The notes: a model not told the origin generated them from the letters alone. A DNA stretch of 64,000 bases from Metaphire vulgaris (GCA_018105865.1 CM030852.1:8258034-8322033); one strand, 5' to 3'. Positions 43,401-53,489 are shown, numbered from the stretch's first letter. Made by a program: numbers and translations.

Positions 43401-46400
43401 GAGGAAGACTTGTTCTTCCATCACCTTTCATTGTGAATGGTGACAGAGATCATCATTGCCCTTGTGGGCCTTGCAGGGAAGTGTGATCTGAATTGGTATT
43501 GTCATCATCATCTTTGCCAGATAATTGTTTATTTAGTCTTCCTTTTCTTCTCCATCCTATATCATTTGTATGGCCAATTGGCCATCGGTTGCTTTCCACT
43601 CTGCACACACTTCAATCTTCATCTGATCATTTCTACTATGTTATCTTTTATATATGTTATCTTGTATTTTAGTGCATTGAAAAAGATTCGAAGGACAACA
43701 GTAGATGAAATTGAAGATGACATCTCTATTGTTGAAGATGATTTTCTGCAGTCAATTCAAAGTCATTCAATTGTCATCAAAATTAGGCTTCCTTCTGGAG
43801 TGAAAAAGTTCAAAATAAAACAGGTATTGAATTTCCAATCTATTAATTATATACTATATAGTAACTTGCCATGCTGCTTACTATCTCCCTCTTTGTAGTT
43901 TCATGAGAAAAGTTTTTATTTAGCAAATTCAGTTAAGAGAACTTATCTACTATTTATAGTCATTGTGGTAATGACACTTGCTTAACCATTGAATATATGA
44001 AACTTTCATATTTTAATTTTTATATTTGCAACTCTATATTGTCCACCAAATGAGGTAAATTCTTTTCAGCATTTTGCTTGTACAATGTTATTGTGGTTAC
44101 CTGATATTTGTTTAGCTGATGTAATTTTATTGTGCTTTCAGTCACAGCAAGTTTTTCCAAGATTTTGTTACAAGTGTATTTCAGCTATAATTGGCTAGGT
44201 GGCACTTCAGCGTCTTTATACTGGCTATAGGGTCTACTTGAATTTTCATTGATTTGTATGTTCATCTTGTGCTAAATGTGATAGTTATCTAGTAAATAAA
44301 TTTGCTTTTTGTATCTGAACTGGAAAATTGATCTTGACCTAGCTTTTTAATTGTTTTAAATGTTAAATTTAGCTCTTAAGTTTGCTGTTAATATTAATAC
44401 CATTAAGGCAACATGATGCTGACTATTTCATAATGAAGCATGAAGGTGCTGCTTCCAACGTGCTGTGCCTCATTGATATATAATTCTCTCAGCCAGGCTC
44501 AGATGCCTACAGAGCAAAATAGTTAGCAGCTGGCAGAGGTATCCTCATATACCTTCAAAAGAGCTGACAGCTTTGGGGTTTCAACCTATAACTTTCTAGG
44601 CTTTTTCATGAAGATTTCCATTTCCTATGAAAACATTAATGCAACTATCTATGAAAACATTAGTGCAGACTTAACTAGCCAGGAGATTTGGTTTCCTAGA
44701 CCACGGAACAAGTCAACATGCAGGGTCACAATTAATGCATGATGGTGCTAAATAGATAAAAATCTTTATATAGATATTCTTCTTTCTTGTATTAGTAACA
44801 AAGGAAACCAATTAATTAACCTTTAAAATTATTATGACTGCTATTATTTTTAGAAATAGTCAAATTGCCAACTAATTCACTTGTGCTATGCCAGAATTTG
44901 AACTTACTTTGCTGCTCACTCTTTTCTGTCAAAATCAGTAAATAGGTGATGAATCTTATTGATCTGCATGCATTTCCAAATACCGGTATCTAGAATCTTA
45001 GAAAAAAACAGCAAAAATTAAAGCTTTTACACGTTTATTGCACATTGAATATATGCCATGAGAATGACAGATTGAAAAAAGCAGAAATCAAAATTCAAAT
45101 ATCAACCTACTTTTATAATACATCAAAAGCATCAATTGCAATGGACATGATGCTTTTGCTGGATCATTTCATCACCCAGTACTCCCTGGAATTACTTGGC
45201 AGATAAACATTTACCAAAATAACTGAAACTTTTCCAGAGGGCAAAACACAATGGTCACAGTTAATATGATTTTCAAGATATTAAATTCCACAGTTCTAAG
45301 TTAAAGTTAGGTTTCTCAATTTCACTTTGTGTTTCACTAGTGTTTTAGTGTGAAAATGCTGGTTAAAAGCCAAAATATAGTTAGTTAAAAAAATAGATTT
45401 GCATTTTCCAGGGATAGGTGCCAATTCTTGCACCAACGTGTGGGCGCCCATGAACGCTCCCATAAGGTCTTCCTCGTATCACATCTTGAGCACATGCCTC
45501 ACTAATAGCTGAGCTAGAGTGGTAGACAGACACCCAGCGTCTAAATTGAAAAGAGCAAGCCAGTGTTGTTGCATGATTCTAGTCGATACAGCTTGCCTCG
45601 CCTCCATACAGCAATGGGAAGAAGAGCATTCTCGTACTCAGGACCGCTTGCTTGGAATGCCCTACCACAGGAAATACAGAACCTGGCGACAATTACGGCT
45701 TTCCGGAAACAGCTGAAGACTTACCTCTTTAACTGTGCCTACCACGATTGACTTTTATAATGCACCTGCTAACATTATTTATTTGGCACAGGCGCACTAT
45801 AAATACCTAGGAATGAATGAAGACTACCTCACGATCCTTTAAGAGGAGTTTTGACAGTGGTTGATCCTGTGTAATTAAGTGTTGTTTTAAAAGTTGATTT
45901 CAATTGAGTATTTAAAAGAAGAATGAGAAAATGTGGCTTGTTCATGAAAGACTTTACAGACTATGGTTTATAACACTCTGAAAGATTATTGTTTGTTGCT
46001 TTATGAAAGAATTCATATTATGCTAAATATTTGAAAATATATTGGTGGCATGATTTGTTAAGTGAAGAACCTGTTGCCAGTTAGTGAAGAGGTTGATTCT
46101 GACTACCTGTACCTAGTTAAATAAAAACTGGTAACACTATTGCTGCTCTACTAAGATAGTGTTGGGGTTAGATTTAAAGATACTTTTATAATTAACTGTC
46201 AGTTGCATCAGAATTTGAATTGCCAAAACCAATTTCTTCAACATTAAAAAGTGCAGCTTGCATTGCTTCTACAAGTAGTGATTTTAGCCAGTGGTGTCAA
46301 CAAGGACTGACCCCCCAAGGATGAGGATAAGGACAAATACTGACCCCAAAAGATAAGGATGAGAACTGAGCCCCTAAGGACAAGGATAAGGGGGGATAAA

Positions 46401-49400
46401 GCAAAATCCCTCCACAGGCTTTGACTATTTGATAGCTAGCCTGCTTATTCAGCCATAGGCGTAAACCAGGGCCATTCTATACTCGGGTGAAAAAGTGGGG
46501 GACCCAACCTCAATGCCTTTCCCCTCTGTACCCTACCCTACCCTCTCAAAGCGGGGAGGGAGCTCGACCCTAACAGCCTGATAGATATTACAAAAGTTCC
46601 TAAAAAGTTTTGTTAGCAATGAGACATTATTAACAAACTATCTGAAACATGTACACATATGTAATAGACATTAAAAATCATATAAAATGTGATATTTTGG
46701 TTTAGAAAGGATCCTGTGTGAAAGATGTCAAAGCAATTATGACATACATATATTTGAAACTTGTCACAAAAGTTCAAAGACTTGTTTTTTACTGCCTAAT
46801 TTTTTGATTTTCGTTGCCAATCAGGCCTCAAAATACCCATGTCATCCAACTTACTATTTTCAATCGCTTCTAAAACTTCCTTAGTTGTATAAAACTTCTG
46901 CCCCTGTGTATAGTAGAAGGGTATTTGAAATTTAAATGCCAGAAGGACCGCAAATCTCGCCAACAAATTGATATATTTTCGCAGTCAAACCCACGAAATA
47001 AACCATTTTTTTGCACCTTTTAGAGGCGAAAGCATGTTTTCTTTCGTTAGAATAACCCTAGATCCTAAATATAGCGGCCTATATTTAGAAATGGGTACGT
47101 TTTTGAAGCGGTGTCGTTTTCGACCGCAATGGCCACGGAAGAGTTTAAAATGTTCAGTTTCTGATATAATTATAATTATTTAATTTCTTTCAGTTTATGT
47201 TTCAGTTAGTTTTCTACATTTTTGGTTGTTTTGATTAAGTTATAGTTTCAATTTATTAATATTGGACCACTTATATTTGCTTCTAGACAGAATCTTTTGC
47301 TCAAGTATTTGAGTCAATTGCAGCCATGGAAAATGCAAATGAGAATGACATCTTTATGTTCTATGGTGATAAAACAGTTCACATTTATGATTCACCATGT
47401 GCACTTGGGCTAACTGTAGCTGACATTTTAGGTTAGTCTTAATAATTTATATTTTGTAATTAATAATTTATTACTTTGGCATAAGATTCTGTTCAGTTGA
47501 TCTTAACTACAGTTAATTTTATCTTGGCCATTGTTCATGCTCATGAGGCCAGTATTTTAAAGAAACTCTTGAATTAAAATTTAATATTAAAAGTGTAACT
47601 GGATGTTGGTAGCAGCCATGTAGATTCCAAAGTTTTTAAAAAAATATGGTAGAATGTTGTTGATAATATTTTCTGTCATCACGTGCAAGTACATCGTGCT
47701 AGTGTATTGCAGCAAAATTGTGTGGAGGTGGGGAGTTTTAACCCCATTATTTTATTACTATTGTTTTGTTGTTACCGGTAATCAGCAAATCCAATTAGAT
47801 GCACTATACAGAGGAAGTAAAAACAGAGTGGAGAATATGCAAAGATATACTAACATAAGAAACAATGCCCAGGGCCAAAACAAAAACAAAACAACAGTGG
47901 TTGACACAAGAAATCCTAGAACTAATGAAAGAAAGAAGGAAAGTGAAAACAATAGACCAAAAGAAATATCAATAGTTTCTATCATAAGACAGTAATACTG
48001 TCTTGTGGCTAGTAAAAGGCCAGTATAGGTCTGCTGCTACTTGTGTTCTTGGTTTGCCTTTCACTTATGATGTTACTACAAGTGTAAGTATAATATTACA
48101 TCTCTGCTGAGCGTCAGCCATTATGGAAGTGGACATGTTTCCTTGATATCTGTTCTCAATCCTCATAATGTCGTGGTGAAAGTGTTCACCGTGTTCATTA
48201 CTACCCGGTAATCATGTCGCAGTTGTTATATCTCTGATATAGATCTCTGTCTCTAATTTTATGCATGCTGCTCCTCTGAAGTCTTATCCTTAGCCATCCT
48301 GGATCTATCGACGTCCTAGGGATCGATGCTCTTGGTTTTTGTGTTCATGGCTGAAAATTCCTCCACAGCTGACTGTTACACATGTAGTTGATCTGCATGC
48401 TATGCTCCTGAACAGTGAGAGCACCAAGGGACAGAGGAAGACCTAGCAGGATACTGTTCGAGTAATCCAGTTGCGATAGGATGATGGAGCGCACTAGATG
48501 GACAGCGGCCCCCGTCGAAATGTAACGGCGGATCTCACGGATGTGCCTCAGTTGGAGATAGCACACCCGGATCACGTTGCTGAGGTGCCTTGTGAAGAGT
48601 CCAGCAGGACCCCAAGGAGGCGTGCTTCTGTCACCGGAAGCACGGCCGCGTCACCGATCAGGAACGGGGTGCTGAACCAGAGCAGCTCCGTCTTGCCCGG
48701 ATTGAGAGCAAGGCAGTTAGTCGCAGTCCAGTTCATGTCACGCAGTCCATTACATTTAGTATTGTAATTCTTTGTTCATCTTCATCATCTCCTTGTTCCT
48801 TCATGAACTGAAGTTGAGGTGACAGCATGAATTTATTTTCTCCAGCAGTCTCAATCCTGTGTCTTCTTGATGCTGCTGACATTAACAGTCCTGTCCACTT
48901 CCATGTCATCTTGCCCATCATCTCTTTGGTCACCCTCTTTATCTTGCTCCTGGCATCATTCTTTGCTGGATTGTCCTTTCCATTGTTGACCATTGTTTAT
49001 TCTAGGCCTTTTTCTGGGGGAATTTCCCTCCTCCCAAAGTTAGAAATTTCTCTTCCAAAAATTTTGATATTTTGGCTGGGGTTGAAACCCCCCCTCTAAA
49101 AACATTTGATGACAGGGGGGTTTGCACTTCGAGAGGGAAAAATGTAAGGATGACCTTTTTTGCTTGTCAGGCATTTCGAAAGGGAAAAATACAATGATAA
49201 CCTTTTCTGCTTGTCTAACATGACAAACTTTGTCCCCCCAAAAATGTTGACCTAGTGTCGCTGTTCTGCTATATGTGCCCGAAATATTGCAGCTCCCTTC
49301 TTTTGCACTTGTTGACAAACTCTGTTTTTGACAGTTGCAAAGCCTCTTCATTGGTTTTCCTCTCTCCAAACTTACGATTTGTTATCGAAATATGATTTGT

Positions 49401-50196
49401 TACCAATATGTAATGTATTTTAGTTTTTGTTTTAGTACTGTATTTGCACCTCACTTTTATTTAAGTATTAATCATATATTTTTAATATATGAATTTGATT
49501 GTTTTCCATTATTTGTGAATTTTCTCCTCTGATACTAAATAAAATGATTTTGATTTGATTTGAAAAACAGACTGTCATATTGGTAGCCAGTGTAGCATGT
49601 CATCTGTGTCAGTGAACTCAGCAGTATCTGCCATCAAAGACCGAATGTTGTTACAAATTCATCTTCAGATGAAAGACAACAAAAATAAAATTACATTAAG
49701 CATTAGAAAGGTGATTTTGTTCTTAGAATTTTGTTGTATTTAGACTTGATCTCACTTCCACTGTTTTGACAAGCTGTTTGAAGCTTCATACTGATTCTTT
49801 TACATTGAGAAAATTTATTCTTATATTTTAGCGATATTATATTCAACCAGTCATTTCAGAAACCATTACTGCTATGCAGTGTAATAATGTGTATTGTGTA
49901 ACATCTGATTATGCAGCTGTTTTTTTGCAAATGTGTAGGTGAGTAATTAAATTTACCATAAAATCTTGCATATGTTGCTTTGCAGTGGTTGCTTGGCTAC
50001 AAATTTGTGAACACGTGTATGTATTTGTATTTTGATATAGGATGAACCAATGGAGAAGCTAATGAGAGACTTTTGTCATGTCACAGGAAAAAAGTTTGGA
50101 TCCCTGAAGTTCAGCTTTGATGGAGAAACCTTGGACTTATCTGCAACGCCTGAGTCACTTGATCTTGAAACAGACTACTGCATTGATGTCCTATAA
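32182..50196 (+). CDS. NFATC2IP: NFATC2IP/Rad60/Esc2-like protein with two SUMO-like domains
   Basis: Seven exons (32182-32470, 34928-35009, 36530-36652, 43673-43823, 47287-47431, 49571-49710, 50041-50196) join in consistent phases (1, 2, 2, 0, 1, 0) to 362 codons including the stop. Residue content: acidic/serine N-part (TESDSGND), a basic SPP-type segment (DPTPPSSPKCKAKQKKSKR) before ALKKIR, then SUMO-like domain 1 (IRLPSGVKKFKIKQ ... LGLTVADIL-DCH) and domain 2 (DNKNKITLSIRK ... FSFDGETLDLS ... YCIDVL). Order and motifs match vertebrate NFATC2IP, the animal member of the Rad60/Esc2 family, which binds Ubc9 and acts in SUMO-linked genome stability. There is no diglycine tail, as usual for the family. 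First ATG is 32200; an upstream exon is possible. Introns carry many transposons. Confidence 0.85.
32956..33887. mobile_element. Pogo/mariner-like element, 932 bp
   Basis: CAGTCAACTCCACTTAAGTGG at the left (only 20 of these bases matter: CAGTCAACTCCACTT) pairs with CCAGTGGAGTCGACTG at the right, flanked by TA. Sub-terminal TTAAGTGGAT motifs recur near both ends. No transposase. It is in NFATC2IP intron A-B. Confidence 0.78.
34022..34329. mobile_element. MITE with about 35-bp inverted ends
   Basis: AGGGTCATGTCAAATCAACA at the left pairs with TGTTGATTTGACGTGGAATG ... ACCCT at the right. The shared core is CAAATCAACACGCTTTTGAA. No clear target duplication was found. Confidence 0.75.
34512..34758. 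mobile_element. hAT MITE, second copy of the TAAGGTTGTTAA family
   Basis: Flanked by an exact 8-bp duplication TTCACAAC (34504-34511 and 34759-34766). It is the reverse orientation of 29331-29683 and contains only one of the 52-bp GC-rich units. Confidence 0.9.
34928..35009 (+). CDS. NFATC2IP: NFATC2IP exon B
   Basis: Acceptor GAAAG|GATTTG, donor GATGG|GTATGC, 82 nt. It reads FEGIETESAKTEKNENQTT then GSLLSLDG. An earlier donor (ACTG|GTAGTT at 34987) breaks the phase with the next exon, so the later one was chosen. The acceptor lacks a strong pyrimidine tract, so this exon is less certain. Confidence 0.55.
35345..35420. mobile_element. hAT left end (CAGTGGTTCTCAAGC)
   Basis: CAGTGGTTCTCAAGCTTTTT with GTACCCCTT motifs is a standard hAT MITE start. 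No matching right end was recognised nearby. Confidence 0.5.
36025..36250. repeat. Possible tRNA-derived SINE
   Basis: GGTTCGAGACC at 36064-36074 is close to the RNA polymerase III B box (GGTTCGANTCC). The following sequence (GAGATAAGTGCCACCCTAAG) resembles a SINE body. No convincing A box or tail is seen, so this may be chance. Confidence 0.25.
36530..36652 (+). CDS. NFATC2IP: NFATC2IP exon C
   Basis: Acceptor GTTGATAG|GACATT, donor ATGAA|GTAAAA, 123 nt, phase 2 to 2. It encodes TLQNAEADFEIKDPTPPSSP and a lysine-rich stretch. This is the counterpart of the serine-proline and basic region before the SUMO-like domains. Confidence 0.75.
37134..37731 (-). mobile_element. LINE family A copy, 3' part (minus)
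   Basis: The 3' end carries an (ATCA)n run (37134-37167). Frame 37789-37283 encodes SRLDYCNSLLFGITNSNM, HWLPIKYRINYKICLLV, STRYSAGLSF and FSVCGPKLWNSLPISLR, the RT C-terminal region of a CR1/L2-like LINE. It is cut at 37739 by a hAT element and resumes at 39054. Confidence 0.85.
37740..39053 (+). mobile_element. hAT element inserted in a LINE
   Basis: The exact 8-bp duplication GGCGACTA (37732-37739 and 39054-39061) flanks a 1.31-kb segment. Its ends CGTTCCCCTCTAAGC and CTTAGAGGGAACG are inverted repeats. It carries the remains of a transposase in the plus orientation. Confidence 0.9.
38341..39000 (+). pseudogene. hAT transposase N-terminal half, broken
   Basis: MSKRKNPVAITPRKKAALRP opens at 38341. 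The second frame holds VICKICSDAKSNCDFARGKF, a zinc-finger-like region, with a TAG at 38575 where the finger context expects a coding residue. Then MDYMKRHTMHKAHLGS, and FEFVACINAVVQEAIMSEI, TAA, SEFHTLIVDES, where VDES is typical of DUF4371/hAT transposases. The frameshift and two stops show it is dead. The C-terminal dimerisation domain is absent from this copy. Confidence 0.65.
39054..39812 (-). mobile_element. LINE family A copy, RT core (minus)
   Basis: Frame 39792-39154 (212 codons) encodes LLLLDLSAAFDTVDHSILL, SCGVPEGSVLGPLLFTLYT, YADDTQILIS, NKLLLNSSKTEFLLLG and ARNLGVIFDSSLSF, the central RT of a CR1/L2-like LINE with the YADD box intact. The endonuclease is missing (5' truncated). 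Confidence 0.88.
39813..40380. other. Intron C-D, no gene seen
   Basis: It may hold weak LINE traces (minus strand). An (ATT)n microsatellite follows at 40386-40420. Confidence 0.4.
40421..41062 (-). mobile_element. Decayed LINE RT fragment (minus)
   Basis: Minus-strand reading gives fragments such as YMASTFLLQDGTFVRVHVN and CILAPALF, an endonuclease-RT LINE of the type with GVKQGCVLAPTLF. Many stops. (TAA)n is at its 3' end. Confidence 0.5.
41400..41633 (+). pseudogene. hAT transposase C-terminal dimerisation domain
   Basis: YPLQYWKENISMLPVLPNVV, LALGLQAANLSERVDSVGGQ and a leucine-rich end match the hAT C-terminal domain (YWK...P.La..a...L..p....SERvFS..G). The upstream part of the transposase is not readable. 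Confidence 0.7.
41640..42188 (-). mobile_element. Jockey-like LINE RT fragment (minus)
   Basis: Frames encode RSGLPQGLVLAPTLFNLCL, GYTNDIGLAVQ (YxDD box changed to YTND) and PFPVYLGISLDLTLSFKTHL. It is non-functional. Confidence 0.7.
42190..43425 (-). mobile_element. CR1-like LINE, endonuclease-RT linker and RT (minus)
   Basis: In order on the minus strand: FTDNKVAGIRNRTPDAGP and PNKQFPINPLP (pre-RT linker), TVANLPFLSKLLERMVNKQF, YQEGHSTEMTLLRI, GAPQGSALGPPFILYVADM, YADDGQVYSSCP and PLLGVLLDDSLPSVSHLNNV. There are frame breaks between the parts. Confidence 0.75.
43673..43823 (+). CDS. NFATC2IP: NFATC2IP exon D
   Basis: Acceptor TGTATTTTAG|TGCATT with a good T-rich tract, donor AAACAG|GTATTG, 151 nt. 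It encodes ALKKIRRTTVDEIEDD, an acidic linker, and the first strands of SUMO-like domain 1 (IVIKIRLPSGVKKFKI). Confidence 0.85.
43824..45400. other. NFATC2IP intron D-E, first part: nothing recognised
   Basis: AT-rich DNA without clear repeats, ORFs or inverted ends that I can support. Confidence 0.5.
45410..45825 (+). mobile_element. LINE 3' end (plus)
   Basis: Plus-strand RAFSYSGPLAWNALPQEIQN then KQLKTYLFNCAYHD and a (GAAT)n tail at 45810-45822 form a 5'-truncated CR1-like LINE. Confidence 0.7.
45826..47286. other. NFATC2IP intron D-E, second part: no gene seen
   Basis: GGATAAGGAC-type low-complexity at 46310-46400 and a C-rich stretch near 46500-46560. Nothing else supported. Confidence 0.45.
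47287..47431 (+). CDS. NFATC2IP: NFATC2IP exon E
   Basis: Acceptor TTGCTTCTAG|ACAGAA, donor TTTTAG|GTTAGT, 145 nt, phase 0 to 1. It encodes the helix and later strands of SUMO-like domain 1 (FAQVFESIAAMENANENDIF, CALGLTVADIL). Confidence 0.85.
48120..48232 (-). pseudogene. Fragment of a HGExFHxD...RYQG transposon-linked protein
   Basis: Minus-strand HGEHFHHDIMRIENRYQGN followed by SIMAD resembles a repeat-borne invertebrate protein family with HGERFHQDI...MEKRYQGKW...MLADYCW. The fragment is short and the match is from memory. Confidence 0.35.
48290..48765 (-). mobile_element. CR1-like LINE fragment (minus)
   Basis: MIRVCYLQLRHIREIRRYIS then VHLVRSIILSQLDYSNSILL is the RT thumb region. Further 5', about 48740-48640, the minus strand still reads LNPGKTELLWFSTPFLIGD-like residues. 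Confidence 0.65.
49130..49225. repeat. Diverged direct repeat
   Basis: CGAGAGGGAAAAATGTAAGG...GCTTGTC and CGAAAGGGAAAAATACAATG...GCTTGTC are neighbouring copies about 47 bp apart. Confidence 0.5.
49280..49440 (-). mobile_element. LINE RT C-terminal fragment (minus)
   Basis: ERKTNEEALQLSKTEFVNKC followed by KRRELQYFGHI matches the RT ending TNEEVL...KRRxLxYFGHI of RTE/LOA-like elements. Confidence 0.55.
49571..49710 (+). CDS. NFATC2IP: NFATC2IP exon F
   Basis: Acceptor GAAAAACAG|ACTGTC, donor AGAAAG|GTGATT, 140 nt. It closes domain 1 with DCH (vertebrate DCVV) and opens domain 2 with LLQIHLQMKDNKNKITLSIR. Confidence 0.85.
50041..50196 (+). CDS. NFATC2IP: NFATC2IP last exon (G)
   Basis: Acceptor TTTTGATATAG|GATGAA, 156 nt, ending in TAA at 50194-50196. 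It encodes DEPMEKLMRDFCHVTGKKFG, then LKFSFDGETLDLSATPESL and YCIDVL. This is the second SUMO-like fold with its FxFDGxxL core and C-terminus just after the last strand. Confidence 0.92.
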   Translation, partial: DEPMEKLMRDFCHVTGKKFGSLKFSFDGETLDLSATPESLDLETDYCIDVL

Positions 50197-50332
50197 TGTT
50201 GAATTGCTATAGTATTTGGATTTTTATATTAGTATTTATATGCATATAATACTTTTGTTTGTTGCCTATTACTATTTGGCACTTGTCAGTACAGTACTTG
50301 GAAAAAATTTAAGATAGTCTTTTACCATGATG

Positions 50333-50336
<4 letters not shown>

Positions 50337-50391
<55 letters not shown>
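50337..50391. repeat. (TA)n microsatellite
   Basis: About 27 TA units in the 3' flank of NFATC2IP. Confidence 0.95.
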
Positions 50392-50393
<2 letters not shown>

Positions 50394-50499
50394 AATTGAG
50401 AATTTACCTCAACTTCTAAAAAAATCCTGACTAGCAAAAAAAGGGTTGTGACCTATTTTATTTCACTTAGTTAAGTTCAATGAACGTGGACGGTCTATG

Positions 50500-50640
50500 T
50501 AAGTAAGTAAGTAAAAGCTCGTGGATTTATATAGTGCCTTGGAGAGCAGCACAACAGCTGCTTATTCTTAGGTGCTCAGCCTTTCTTAAAATTGAATTGA
50601 ATTTTTATTTCCAAAGTAAAGCAGACAGTAATCAATCCAA
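50500..50640 (-). mobile_element. 3' tail of LINE family B (minus)
   Basis: (GTAA)n followed by AGCTCGTGGATTTATATAG and CTTAGGTGCTCAGCC is the reverse complement of the 3' end at 52170-52268 and 57710-57805. Confidence 0.7.
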
Positions 50641-50658
50641 TTACAAAAAATATATATA

Positions 50659-51508
50659 CAGTAATACCTCGCTATCTCGCCCCCCATTAAGCCGCCAAAC
50701 TCGTCTCTCGCCACGCGTTGGTCTGGAACGGATTTCCTGCCATGCATTCTACCTCGAAAAGCCGCCACCCTCGCCTCTCGCCCTCGCCATCAAGGCATTG
50801 GGTTTGGTCCTATGTAATTTGACCTCGTTAATCTCGCCATTGCCACAAACTCAGGTGCATTTCACTGTCAAAGCATCGCTTTCGTTATGCTGTACAGGGT
50901 GGTGTTAAGTACAGTATAACGAAAGCCATGTTTTCACCCATGAAACCTCCCCCGCTCGCTTGCCAGTGGGAACAATTGCCAAGGGAAACAATTAAATGGA
51001 AGACATCTGTCCACACCATCTCCCTAAATCAGTGTGGCTGGGGGTCGGAATTCCTCAGAGTCAATTGCCCGCAACCAAGGGGCAAGAGACGGAGAGGAGA
51101 GAGGCAGGGAAGGAGAAGGGAGGGAGGGTGAGAGAGAGACAGTGACAAGGTAGAGAGAGTCCCCGGAGAGAGAGGGGTCACCTGTGCAATTGTTTACGTT
51201 GTAATGCGGCCGTCCGCTGCTAATGGCGGGCACATTAAAGAGAAAGGCAAGAGCAGGAGAGGGATAAAGAGAGACAGAGGGAGAGAAAGAGACAAAGGAA
51301 GAGAGGAATAAATTTTATTGCTGTTAAACGTATAGGGTGGAATCTATGCTTTAACTTCTCAAAGACAGGCTACTATTCAGAAGTACTTTCGTAGGCCTAC
51401 TCTATAGGCCTACACGCCTTTTGAATAATTATTGTAACAATGCTGGTCCAAACGGTGCATTTGCTTATGGCTACACAATGCCGTACTGTAGCCTACAGTG
51501 TTATGAAT

Positions 51509-51563
<55 letters not shown>

Positions 51564-51629
51564 TATAGTATATATATATATATAATATGGAGAAGAGAGA
51601 GGAGGAGTGAGAGACAGGGAAGAAAGTAA

Positions 51630-51687
<58 letters not shown>

Positions 51688-51815
51688 TGTATACACAGTT
51701 CAACAATACTTTGTAATGGATTACTCAACTGACTTGCCCCCGTTATGTCGCCACCCCCGCCCCTCGCCAAAATAGAACGCCGGACGGATATGGGCGGGAT
51801 AACGGGGGTTTACTG
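50659..51815. mobile_element. Tc1/mariner-pogo-like element, second copy
   Basis: CAGTAATACCTCGCTATC at the left and GATAACGGGGGTTTACTG at the right, TA flanks. Reverse orientation of 29775-32025, with which it shares over 90 bp of near-identical end. It has two (TA)n tracts (51510-51586, 51632-51684) and lacks the 355-bp repeat. Confidence 0.85.
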
Positions 51816-51829
51816 TATACAGTACTTAA

Positions 51830-52268
51830 TTAACTATTAACCCCTCAGCCTCCTCGACCCACACGTTCATCATCTTACCTCACCCTGTCACGCCCACTGA
51901 ATCAGTCATCCCTGAAAATTTGCAACCGTGCCTTCTCATACGCTGCACCTGAACTTTGGAACTCGATCCCAGCTTCCTCCGCAGACTTGGTCACTTTCAA
52001 ACAATAAAATCTGAATCCTCATTTCCTGTAATTCCTGCATTATCTACTCTAGTCTTCAGGTCTAAGCTTAAATCCTTCCTTTTTCTAAAATCATATCCTC
52101 CATAGCTGTAACAACCTAGCCTCACTGCCCTTTGGATGTTGACTTGCCTGGCTGATAATATACCTTCCCCGTAGCTATTTTAAGAGAGGCTGAGCGCCTA
52201 AGAATAAGTAGCTACTGTTGTGCTGCTTTCAAGGCGCTATAGAAATCCACGAGATTTTACTTTACTTA
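51830..52268 (+). mobile_element. LINE family B 3' fragment
   Basis: It encodes remnants of the same RT end as 57360-57640 (TCATACGCTGCACCTGAAC, TTTGGAACTCGATCCCAGC) and ends in ATTTTACTTTACTT. Confidence 0.75.
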
Positions 52269-52375
52269 AAGTGAAAAAAATGAAAAAAGACATTACATTG
52301 TTCACAGTTAACTACAGTGTAAAGACAAATTGACATTACCATGAGCATAAGGAAACAAACAAGATTAACCTAAGG

Positions 52376-52640
52376 CAGTGGTTCTCAGACCCCTTTGCCT
52401 CACGGACCACTTTTGCAGATCAAAAATTTCTTGCGGACCATCTGAAAATTGAAAAAATATAATGACAAGGAAAAAAGGTTATCGCGTGTGATAACCTCGC
52501 GTCCCTCGCCAGTGCCCCAACAAGCAAAAAAGTCGTCACCTTACATAATTGTGTTGCTTGCTCTATGGAAAATATATATTTCTAATTTTTATTAACGTTT
52601 TTTTCAGAATTTGCCGCGGACCACGGGTTGAGAATCACTG
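52376..52640. mobile_element. hAT MITE (CAGTGGTTCTCAGACC ends)
   Basis: CAGTGGTTCTCAGACC and GGTTGAGAATCACTG are inverted. Flanks ACCTAAGG and GCCTAAGC share six of eight bases. CGGACCAC motifs lie inside both ends. Confidence 0.8.
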
Positions 52641-52844
52641 GCCTAAGCCTCCTAAGGGGTTCCTAGGATCCCGATAGTTGGTTAATCTATAATGTCACAT
52701 TATTACATAATCACTACTGTACAACTTGGTGGTCTTCCTCTAGGTCGATGCCAATCAAGGGCATCGGTGACACCACCTCAGGCTGATGCAGCCAGGCGGA
52801 CAGGGGCTTCTATCCCTATTTAAGGTGGGCTCAGTGTGCGCCCG

Positions 52845-52862
52845 AAAAAAAAAAAAAAAAAG
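52845..52862. repeat. Poly(A) tract
   Basis: An 18-A run after a stretch without recognised coding sequence. It might be the tail of a retroposed sequence. Confidence 0.6.
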
Positions 52863-52971
52863 GGGAAATATTTTGCTTTTTATATAAACTATTAATAAGC
52901 TAAATAATGCTACTTATCTTAACTGAACTGACACTGATATTGAATCATAATAAGACTGATCGTGACGTAAT

Positions 52972-53235
52972 CAGTGGCGTCATTTTGGGGGGAAGGGGGT
53001 CGTGGCCCCCCAAAGGAAATTAACAAATTAATTTATAATGTATTAATGCGCAAAAAATTGCAAAAAAATATCAAAAAATTGCTAATTTGCCAACATTGGC
53101 ACTAAAATTTGCCAAAATTGGCCAACATTTTCCAAAATTTTGCAAAAGATGCCTAAGATTTGCCAAAATTTGCAAAAAATTAGCCAAAAAATTATTTTGC
53201 CCCCCCCCCAAGAAAAGTGTGAAATGACGCTACTG
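52972..53235. mobile_element. hAT MITE (CAGTGGCGTCATTT ends)
   Basis: CAGTGGCGTCATTT and AAATGACGCTACTG are inverted. Flanks GACGTAAT and GTCGTAAT differ by one base. The interior has repeated ATTTGCCAAAATTG units like the MITE at 7765. Confidence 0.82.
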
Positions 53236-53489
53236 GTCGTAATCAATGGTACATGATAGCTATGCCTAATACAAAGGATAAAAAGCTGAAAATAATACAA
53301 AAGTCTACAAGGGAGCAAATTAGCAGGGGAAATTTGTAATTTGGGGTGGGGGGAATTTGTAATTTGGGGGGGAATTGAGCCCGGCTTCAAGGGGGGATAG
53401 AAGCCGCTGCAGGCGGAGTGCGGGAGTGTACGGCAGAGGCAGGGACTTCAATCGTAGGATTACCAACTTACCAGACGTCCTTAGATGAT

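Noticed and set aside
43437..43672. N-terminal extension of the exon D frame (hydrophobic residues)
   Set aside because: The acceptor at 43672, its pyrimidine tract and family similarity all begin at 43673; the upstream part is intron.
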